A stretch of DNA of 64,000 bases, from NCBI RefSeq assembly GCF_021922985.1, contig NZ_CP040788.1, positions 372,001-436,000 of the forward strand, given 5' to 3'. The number at the start of each line of letters is the position of its first letter. Within the stretch, counting starts at the first letter, position 1. This stretch comes from Clavibacter michiganensis subsp. tessellarius. Its GTDB lineage: Bacteria; Actinomycetota; Actinomycetes; Actinomycetales; Microbacteriaceae. Under the pieces are notes generated by a model. The model saw nothing but the letters and a program-made list of their open reading frames with translations, made no database searches and was not told the DNA's origin. Position numbers and translations under genes: made by a program. This document shows, piece after piece, positions 38,336 through 45,082 of the stretch.

Positions 38336-38462
38336 GGTCGCTGGGAGCCCTCCGTCTCACCGCGCCACGCGCTTCCGGCCCCACCCGCGCACCGTCGGCG
38401 GGGCCTCGGCACCGCCGTCGCCGCCCCTCGGCCCGTCCGCCCTCGAAGTCGATTGGTCTCCC

Positions 38463-39416
38463 GTGCTCGACAGCTTCCTCTCCCGCCTGCCCCTGTCCCG
38501 CGAGGGCGTCGACCGCGACGGCCTGAACCGCGACTCGCCCGCCCTCTTCGACGAGCTGTGGGCGGATCCGGCCACGCGCGTCCTGCCGATGCACGGCCAC
38601 CGCGCGCTCGGCTCCATCGCCGACGACCGCGCCGCCCTCGAGCTCCTCCCGGTCGACCGCGTCACCGCCGCGACCGTGCGCATCTACCTCGGCCGCACGA
38701 CCATCGCGCACGAGGGCGAGCCCGCGGGCACGCCCGTCGTCGCCGCCGTGCTCTCCGACGCGGCCGCCGCCGAGCTGCAGCCCGCCGAGGACCGCTGGAT
38801 CGAGCTGCGCGCCACCGCCGTCCAGCTCGACGACCGCGACGCCGCGCTCTTCACCGAGGCCCTCGCCACCGCGAACTGGCACGCCTCGCACGCGTTCTCG
38901 CCGAGGACGGGCGAGCCGACCGTGGTCGAGCAGGGCGGCTGGGTGCGCCGCGCGCCCTCCGACGGCTCGCAGGTGTTCCCGCGCACCGACGCCGCGGTGA
39001 TCATGGGCGTCGTCGACCAGGACGACCGCCTGCTCCTCGGCGCGAACGCCATGTGGGGCGGCGACCGCTACTCGCTGCTCGCGGGCTTCGTCGAGCCGGG
39101 GGAGTCGTTCGAGGCGGCCGTGAAGCGCGAGGTGCTCGAGGAGTCCGGCGTCACCGTCGAGGACCCGCGCTACCTCGGCAGCCAGCCGTGGCCGTTCCCC
39201 GCCTCCGTGATGGTCGGCTTCCTCGCGCGGGTCTCCGCGACGAGCGGGCCCGCGACCCCGGACGGCACCGAGATCATCGACCTGCGCTGGTTCAGCCGCG
39301 AGGAGCTGCGCGGCGCGCTCGACGAGATCGCGCTGCCCGGCCCGTCGTCCATCGCGCGCGCCATCATCGAGGAGTGGTACGGCGGCCCCCTCGACGACGG
39401 CGAGCGGGAGTGGTGA
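38463..39416 (+). CDS. nudC: NAD(H) pyrophosphatase, NudC type, without the zinc-ribbon cysteines
   Basis: NudC hydrolyses NADH/NAD and can remove NAD caps from RNA. The 317-residue protein has a complete Nudix box starting at Gly208 (GFVEPGESFEAAVKREVLEE, then SGV) and the NudC hallmark SQPWPFPASVM downstream. In the preceding region that normally holds a four-Cys zinc ribbon, the sequence is WHASHAFSPRTGEPTVVEQG with no Cys at all, so metal binding there is lost. GTG 38463 is the chosen start; no clear ribosome binding site is seen. Ten bp separate it from the uvrD2-like gene, a pairing also found in mycobacteria. Confidence 0.88.
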   Translation: MLDSFLSRLPLSREGVDRDGLNRDSPALFDELWADPATRVLPMHGHRALGSIADDRAALELLPVDRVTAATVRIYLGRTTIAHEGEPAGTPVVAAVLSDAAAAELQPAEDRWIELRATAVQLDDRDAALFTEALATANWHASHAFSPRTGEPTVVEQGGWVRRAPSDGSQVFPRTDAAVIMGVVDQDDRLLLGANAMWGGDRYSLLAGFVEPGESFEAAVKREVLEESGVTVEDPRYLGSQPWPFPASVMVGFLARVSATSGPATPDGTEIIDLRWFSREELRGALDEIALPGPSSIARAIIEEWYGGPLDDGEREW

Positions 39417-39426
39417 CGCGCCGATC

Positions 39427-41346
39427 GTGACCGACCAGCTCGTCCCCGGGACGCCCGGCCGCGACCCCTACGGATCCGGGCCCTCCGGCGCCCTCCCGGC
39501 GCCCATCGCCCTCGGCCCCGTGCCCGAGGCCGTCGACGAGCCCGGGGAGGACGTCCCCACCGCCGAGTCCCTGCTCGAGGCGCTCGACGACCAGCAGCGT
39601 CTCGCCGCCGAGGCGCTCCTCGGCCCCGTCGTCGTGCTGGCGGGCGCCGGCACGGGCAAGACGCGCGCGATCACGCACCGCATCGCGTACGGGATCCAGG
39701 CCGGCGTCTACCCGCCCAACCGGGTGATGGCGCTGACCTTCACGTCGCGCGCCGCCGCCGAGCTGCGCGGCCGCCTGCGCGAGCTCGGCGCGGGGCCCGT
39801 CGCCGCCCGCACCTTCCACGCGGCCGCCCTCAAGCAGCTCAACTTCTTCTGGCCGCAGGTGGTCGGCGGCACCATGCCGCGCCTCATCGAGAGCAAGGGG
39901 CGGATGCTGGGCCACGCCGCCGAGTCCCTCCGCCTCCGCCTCGACACGGCCGCCCTCCGCGACATGGCCGCCGAGGTCGAGTGGCGCAAGGTCTCGATGA
40001 CCTCCGTCGAGGAGTACGGCCTCGCCGCGCGCACCACGCGCACGCTGCCGCCGCAGCTCGACGCCGACCAGGCGGTCGCGCTCCTCCAGGCCTACGAGGA
40101 CATCAAGGACCAGCGCCGGCAGCTCGACTTCGAGGACGTGCTGCTCGCCACCGCCGGCATGATCGAGGCGGAGCCGTGGGTCGCGCAGCAGGTGCGCGAG
40201 CAGTACCGCTTCTTCGTGGTCGACGAGTACCAGGACGTCTCGCCGCTCCAGCAGACGATCCTCGACCTCTGGATGGGCGACCGCCGCGACCTCTGCGTCG
40301 TCGGCGACGCCAGCCAGACCATCTACTCCTTCGCCGGCGCGAAGAGCGCCTACCTCCTCGACTTCGCGTCGCGCTTCCCCGAGGCGACCGTCGTGCGGCT
40401 CGAGCGGAACTACCGGTCGACCTCGGGCATCACGGAGGCCGCGAACCGCCTCATGCGCGGCCGGCCGGGCGCCCTCACGCTCGTGTCGGCGGACGCGGAT
40501 CCCGACGGCGACGGCACGGGCGCGGCCTCCGCCCGCGCGAAGGGCCGCGGATCCGCCGCCGTCCCCGGCCGCGGCGAGGGCTTCCGCGCGCCGCAGGTGA
40601 GCGCGTTCCCGTCCGACGGCGCGGAGGCGCGGGCCGTCGCGGGCGCGATCGCGCAGCAGATCTCCTCGGGCATCGCGCCCGAGGACATCGCCGTGCTCTA
40701 CCGGATGAACGGCCAGTCCGCCGTGCTCGAGCAGGCCCTCGGCGACGCGGGCGTCAGCTACCAGGTGCGCGGATCCCAGCGCTTCTTCGACCGCCCGGAG
40801 ATCAAGCAGGCGCTCCTCGCGCTCCGCGGCGCGTCCGTCTCCATCTCCGGCGAGCCGCTGTTCAAGTCGGTGAGCGACGTGCTCCGGGGCCTCGGCTGGA
40901 GCCAGCAGCCGCCCGAGCAGCAGGGCGCCGTACGCGACCGCTGGGAGTCGCTCGACGCGATCATGGGCCTCGCCGAACGGATGCCCGCGGGCAGCACCTT
41001 CCGCGCGTTCACCGACGAGCTGCTCGAGCGGCAGGCGGGCCAGCACGAGCCGACCGTCTCGGCCGTCACGCTCGCGACGCTGCACTCCGCCAAGGGCCTC
41101 GAGTGGGAGCACGTGTACCTGATGGGGCTCAGCGAGGGGCTCGTGCCCATCAGCTACGCGCAGACGCTCGAGGCGGTCGACGAGGAGCGACGCCTCCTCT
41201 ACGTGGGGATCACGCGCGCGCGATCCGGCCTGCGGCTGTCGTGGAGCCGGAGCGGACCGCATCGATCGGGGCAGCGGGAGCCGTCGCGGTTCCTGGCAGA
41301 GCTCGACACCCGCATCGCGGGTGGGGGCGCGAAGCGCGGCGGCTGA
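39427..41346 (+). CDS. uvrD2: UvrD2-like superfamily 1 DNA helicase, short C-terminus
   Basis: The 639-residue SF1A 3'-5' helicase has Walker A AGAGTGKTR, LTFTSRAAAELRGRL, ARTFHAAAL, motif II VVDEYQDVSPLQ, motif III GDASQTIYSFAGAKS, motif IV RLERNYRST, LATLHSAKGLEWEHV and RRLLYVGITRAR. Mycobacterial UvrD2 has an HRDC domain and a tetracysteine domain after the motor; here the protein ends about 35 residues after the last helicase motif, so both are absent. An Ala/Gly-rich loop (about 355-390) interrupts the core. GTG is the start, 10 bp after nudC. The last 137 bp overlap the convergent gene. Confidence 0.88.
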   Translation: MTDQLVPGTPGRDPYGSGPSGALPAPIALGPVPEAVDEPGEDVPTAESLLEALDDQQRLAAEALLGPVVVLAGAGTGKTRAITHRIAYGIQAGVYPPNRVMALTFTSRAAAELRGRLRELGAGPVAARTFHAAALKQLNFFWPQVVGGTMPRLIESKGRMLGHAAESLRLRLDTAALRDMAAEVEWRKVSMTSVEEYGLAARTTRTLPPQLDADQAVALLQAYEDIKDQRRQLDFEDVLLATAGMIEAEPWVAQQVREQYRFFVVDEYQDVSPLQQTILDLWMGDRRDLCVVGDASQTIYSFAGAKSAYLLDFASRFPEATVVRLERNYRSTSGITEAANRLMRGRPGALTLVSADADPDGDGTGAASARAKGRGSAAVPGRGEGFRAPQVSAFPSDGAEARAVAGAIAQQISSGIAPEDIAVLYRMNGQSAVLEQALGDAGVSYQVRGSQRFFDRPEIKQALLALRGASVSISGEPLFKSVSDVLRGLGWSQQPPEQQGAVRDRWESLDAIMGLAERMPAGSTFRAFTDELLERQAGQHEPTVSAVTLATLHSAKGLEWEHVYLMGLSEGLVPISYAQTLEAVDEERRLLYVGITRARSGLRLSWSRSGPHRSGQREPSRFLAELDTRIAGGGAKRGG

Positions 41347-42094
41347 TCCGCCCGGTCCGCACGTCGAGCAGCGCCTGGTGCCCGGCGAGCGGGTTCTCGC
41401 CCGTGGCGAGCAGGCGGTGCGCCGGCCGCGCCGCGAGGGCCGCGACCTCGCCCGCGACGAGGCCCTCCTCGGATCCGCTGTCGCGCCCGAGCAGCTGCGT
41501 CGCGAGGGCGGGCCACGCCGGATCCGCGTCGCGCCGGTGCAGGTCGAGGCAGTAGCAGCAGACCGTGCGGCCCGGCTCCACCAGCGGACCGACCGCGACG
41601 TGCCGGTCGCCGAGCACGACCGGCAGGTGCGGCACGTCGGCGCGCGACCAGCGCCCGTAGACGGCGGGCGCGATCGCGAAGTGCGCCACGATCACGGCGA
41701 GGTCGGGCGGATCCGCGACGGGCGCCGTCCCTGCCGCGGCCCGGACGTCGTGCCCCGCGCGGGCGAGGGCGTCGGCGATCCGGTCGGCAGTGGGACCCGC
41801 GCCGACGATCGCGACCCGTCCCGTCGGCGTCGCGGGCCGGCCGTCGTCGCCCGGCGGGAGCAGCGCGGGCCGCACCAGGTCGAGCAGCTGCGTGACCTGC
41901 GCCGGTCCGGCGCCCTCGGTCGCGGCGATCATGTCGAGCCCGCCGCGGCTCACGCCGGTGCGGAGCGCGTGGAGCAGGCGCTCGTCGAGGCGGGAGACGG
42001 CAGTGAGCACCACGGGCGGGCGGTCGACGCCGAGCTGGAGGGAGTCCGGCGTGCGCCAGACGAGGGGGAGGCGGGGATCGAGTCGGATGGCCAT
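41210..42094 (-). CDS. ThiF/E1-like, cyclodehydratase-type protein with Cys zinc site
   Basis: The 294-residue protein has a short N-terminal domain, a Rossmann-like core (VAIVGAGPTADRIADALARA) and the pattern CCYCLDLHRRDADPAWPALA followed by CGC near the C-terminus (codons at 41306-41314), a four-Cys zinc site typical of E1/ThiF-like and bacteriocin cyclodehydratase relatives. No precursor peptide, YcaO or sulfur carrier gene is nearby. Homologues sit next to uvrD2 and the DUF2342 gene in other actinobacteria (mycobacterial Rv3196 by position), so the role may be housekeeping. ATG 42094 is preferred. Its final 137 bp, including the codons for the CGC cysteines, lie antisense to the uvrD2 3' end. 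Confidence 0.7.
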   Translation of the reverse strand: MAIRLDPRLPLVWRTPDSLQLGVDRPPVVLTAVSRLDERLLHALRTGVSRGGLDMIAATEGAGPAQVTQLLDLVRPALLPPGDDGRPATPTGRVAIVGAGPTADRIADALARAGHDVRAAAGTAPVADPPDLAVIVAHFAIAPAVYGRWSRADVPHLPVVLGDRHVAVGPLVEPGRTVCCYCLDLHRRDADPAWPALATQLLGRDSGSEEGLVAGEVAALAARPAHRLLATGENPLAGHQALLDVRTGRISRRASRPHPRCGCRALPGTATAPAAPIDAVRSGSTTAAGRIARA

Positions 42095-42239
42095 GGGCGC
42101 GGAGAGTGCCGGACGCGCGGACCTCGCGCCGGGCGCGTCCACAGGGGCGGACGGCGCCGACGACGCGCACGACCCCGCAGACGCGCCGAGGCCGGCGCCG
42201 CGGGTGCGACCCCGGCCTCGGCGGGTGGTGCGGTGCGAC

Positions 42240-43652
42240 TCAGACGGGGCGCGGATCCGTACCGTCGTCGTCCGGGCGGTCGTCCGTGGGCGCGTCCGGC
42301 TCGGTCGCGCGGCCCTGGCCGTCCTCGACGGGGCGCCCGGCGTCGGATCCGCTCAGCAGGTCCTCGAGCGCCTGGTCGACCTCGTCCGGCTGGGGCTCGC
42401 CCTGCGTGAGCCGCGCGACGAGCGCGTGCGGCGCGTCGACGTCCTCGCTCGTCGGCAGCACGTCGGGGTGCGACCAGAGCCGGTCGCGCTCCTCGGCGCC
42501 GACCGCGTCCGTGACGGCCTGCCACATGGCGGCCGCCTCGCGGAGGCGACGCGGCCGGAGCTCGAGGCCCACGAGCGTGGCGAAGGCCGACTCCGCGGGC
42601 CCGCCCGTCGCGCGACGGCGGCGGACGGTCTCGGCGATGGCGTCCGCGCGGGGGAGGCGCACGGTGGCGGCGGCCGTGACCACGTCCACCCAGCCCTCGA
42701 TGAGCGCGAGCATCGTCTCGAGGCGGCCCAGCGCGGCGAGCTGGGCCTCGCTCTTCGGCGGGATGAGGGATCCGTCGACCATGGCCTGGCGGAGCTCCTC
42801 GGGGTTCGACGGGTCGAAGCCCTCGGCGAGCGTCTCGAGCCGCTCGGTGTCGATGTGCACGCCCTTCGCGAACTCCGTGATGGAGGTGATGAGCTGCAGC
42901 CGCAGCCAGCGCGCGTGGCGGAACAGGCGGGCGTGCGCGAGCTCGCGGACCGCGAGGTAGATCTCGACCTGGTCGTCGGGCACGTCGATGCCGGATCCGA
43001 ATGCGGCGACGTTCTGGGGGAGGAGCGCGGCCTGCTGGTCGTCGAGGAGCGGGATGCCGACGTCGCCGCCGGAGACGACCTCGGTGGACAGCTGCCCGAC
43101 CACCTGGCCGAGCTGCATGGCGAAGAGCGTGCCACCGAGGTTCCGCATCATGCGGCCGGCGCCCGCGACCATGCCGCGCATCTCCTCGGGCGCGTTCTGC
43201 TGCAGCACCTCGGTGAGCGAGTCGGCGATGCTGAGCGCGACGGGCTCGGCGAGCTGCGTCCACACGGGCATGGTGAGCTCGGTCCACTGCGCGCGCGTGA
43301 TGAGGCGCGGCGCCACGGTGAGCTGGCTGACGTGGGTGACCTCGTCGAGCCAGAGCGCGGCCACCTGGAAGGCCTGGTCGAGGGGCGCGGACGCGGCCGC
43401 CGTGACCTGGGTCTGCTCCGCCGCGGCGAGCTGGCGGGCGCCCTCGCGGGCCACCTTCCAGTCGACGCCGTCGCCGCTGTTGCTGAGCGCGCCCTGCAGC
43501 TGTGCGATGAGCTGGCGCACCATCTCGGGGTCCTGCGGGAGGCCGGCGGCGCCGGCGAGCCGCTCCGGGTCGATCTGCCCGTCGCCGCCCAGGAAGCGCG
43601 CGAGCATGCGGCGGAACTCGTCCTCGGGATCGGGGGTGGGCTCGTCGGCCAT
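42240..43652 (-). CDS. DUF2342 zincin-like metalloprotease family protein
   Basis: The 470-residue protein matches the DUF2342/F420-biosynthesis-associated zincin-like family that is widespread in actinobacteria. The centre carries YLAVRELAHARLFRHARWLR, the family's putative metal-binding helix (Glu and His in RELAHARLF), not a canonical HExxH. The last 60 residues are acidic and disordered. The ATG follows GGGAGGA. Its neighbours, the E1-like gene on the same strand and a PDZ-Lon protease divergently, recur with it in mycobacteria (Rv3195). Substrate unknown. Confidence 0.82.
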   Translation of the reverse strand: MADEPTPDPEDEFRRMLARFLGGDGQIDPERLAGAAGLPQDPEMVRQLIAQLQGALSNSGDGVDWKVAREGARQLAAAEQTQVTAAASAPLDQAFQVAALWLDEVTHVSQLTVAPRLITRAQWTELTMPVWTQLAEPVALSIADSLTEVLQQNAPEEMRGMVAGAGRMMRNLGGTLFAMQLGQVVGQLSTEVVSGGDVGIPLLDDQQAALLPQNVAAFGSGIDVPDDQVEIYLAVRELAHARLFRHARWLRLQLITSITEFAKGVHIDTERLETLAEGFDPSNPEELRQAMVDGSLIPPKSEAQLAALGRLETMLALIEGWVDVVTAAATVRLPRADAIAETVRRRRATGGPAESAFATLVGLELRPRRLREAAAMWQAVTDAVGAEERDRLWSHPDVLPTSEDVDAPHALVARLTQGEPQPDEVDQALEDLLSGSDAGRPVEDGQGRATEPDAPTDDRPDDDGTDPRPV

Positions 43653-43863
43653 GGGGGTCCTCCCGGTGGATCTGGCTCCCGATCCGCGGTGCCGCGGCCG
43701 GTGGATCCACGCTAGCCCGCGCCCACGGGAAACCCATCCGCATTCGCCTAGGCTGAGCCGTCGCGGCTTCCGCCCGCCGCGAACAGCGGCCCCTCGGGCC
43801 GCCCCGTCACCCGCCCGGCGGCCGCATCCCGGCCCGCCGCGCCCCGACCGCGAGGACCTCCGG

Positions 43864-44955
43864 ATGAGCCTGTTCGCCCAGCACGCCCCCCGCGCACCCC
43901 GGCCTCCGCGCCGTCGCCGCGTCGGCCGCGTGCTCGCCGGCGTCGGGGCCGTCCTCGCCCTGTCCCTCGGCCTGATGCCGTCCCCCTACGTCATCGAGCA
44001 GCCGGGCCCGGTGTTCGACACCCTCGGCACGAGCGACCACCAGGGCACCGAGCGCCCGCTCATCTCCATCCCGGACCGCCCGACGTACCCCACCGACGGC
44101 CGCCTCGACATGCTCACGGTGAGCGTCGTCGGCAACCCCGAGCAGCGCCCCGACTGGTTCTCCGTCGTCTCCGCCTGGCTCGACCCGAGCCGCAGCGTCG
44201 TGCCGCTGGAGGCGATCTTCCCGGCCGACCAGACGGCCGAGCAGCGCGACGCCCAGAACCAGGTGCAGATGACGGACTCGCAGCAGGACGCCGTGGCCGC
44301 GGCCCTCGGCGAGCTCGACATCCCGGTGCCGCGGACCCTCGACGTGCAGAGCGTGCTGGCGGGCTCGCCCGCGGAGGGGGCGCTCCGCGCGGGCGACGCG
44401 ATCCGCCAGGTCGACGGCGCGGACGTCGTCGACCTGGCGGACCTGCAGGCCCGCGTCGCCGCGGCCGGCACGAGCACCCCGCTGTCCTTCGCCATCACGC
44501 GCGACGGCCAGGAGAGCACGGTCGAGGTCACGCCCGCCGCGCGCGACGGGCGGCCGGTCATCGGCGTCGTCACCTCGACCGACTACCGGTTCCCGTTCGA
44601 GGTCGACATCCAGCTCGACGACGTGGGCGGGCCGAGCGCCGGCATGATGTTCGCGCTCGGGATCATGGACAAGCTCGAGGAGGGCTCCCTCACCGGCGGC
44701 AAGGCCATCGCGGGCACCGGCACCATCGACGCGGCGGGCGAGGTCGGCCCCATCGGCGGGATCCGGCAGAAGCTCTTCGGCGCCGAGCGCGCGGGAGCCG
44801 AGTACTTCCTCGCCCCCGCCGAGAACTGCGACGAGGTGCGCGGGCACGTCCCGGACGGCCTCCGCGTGTTCTCGGTGGCGACCCTCGACGACTCGCTGGC
44901 GGCGCTCGGCGCCATCTCCTCCGGTGGCGACCTGGACGCCCTGCCGACCTGCTGA
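43864..44955 (+). CDS. Membrane-anchored PDZ-Lon (S16) protease
   Basis: The 363-residue protein has an Arg-rich N-terminus and one membrane anchor (about 20-40), an extracytoplasmic region, a PDZ domain (about 160-235; SVLAGSPAEGALRAGDAIRQ) and a Lon-type catalytic domain with Ser in GGPSAGMMFALGI and Lys in GGIRQKLFGAERAG, the Ser-Lys dyad. It fits the YlbL/Rv3194c family of membrane proteases that act outside the cytosol. GAGGA precedes the ATG by 8 nt. A hairpin follows the stop, separating it from UPF0182. Confidence 0.9.
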   Translation: MSLFAQHAPRAPRPPRRRRVGRVLAGVGAVLALSLGLMPSPYVIEQPGPVFDTLGTSDHQGTERPLISIPDRPTYPTDGRLDMLTVSVVGNPEQRPDWFSVVSAWLDPSRSVVPLEAIFPADQTAEQRDAQNQVQMTDSQQDAVAAALGELDIPVPRTLDVQSVLAGSPAEGALRAGDAIRQVDGADVVDLADLQARVAAAGTSTPLSFAITRDGQESTVEVTPAARDGRPVIGVVTSTDYRFPFEVDIQLDDVGGPSAGMMFALGIMDKLEEGSLTGGKAIAGTGTIDAAGEVGPIGGIRQKLFGAERAGAEYFLAPAENCDEVRGHVPDGLRVFSVATLDDSLAALGAISSGGDLDALPTC

Positions 44956-44978
44956 TCGCGCGCCCCACGACGCGGACG

Positions 44979-45010
44979 CGAGGGCCCCCTTACCAGACGA
45001 GGGGCCCTCG
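44979..45010 (+). terminator. Terminator after the PDZ-Lon protease gene
   Basis: A 10-bp stem (CGAGGGCCCC at 44979-44988 and GGGGCCCTCG at 45001-45010) encloses a 12-nt loop 24 bp after the stop. Confidence 0.8.
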
Positions 45011-45041
45011 TCGCTCGCAGGTCGCTGGCAAGAGCCCCGCC

Positions 45042-45047
45042 TAGGAT
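45042..45047 (+). promoter_or_regulatory. Candidate -10 box for UPF0182
   Basis: TAGGAT would start transcription at about 45054, leaving a leader of about 29 nt before the GTG at 45083. No strong ribosome binding site is visible. Confidence 0.5.
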
Positions 45048-45082
45048 GAGGACTCCGCTGTCCCCGACTCTGAGGCACACAC

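Noticed and set aside
41210..42094. Complete RiPP (thiazole/oxazole-modified microcin) gene cluster
   Set aside because: The cyclodehydratase-like protein has no YcaO partner, dehydrogenase or precursor peptide nearby, and its neighbourhood looks like conserved housekeeping genes.
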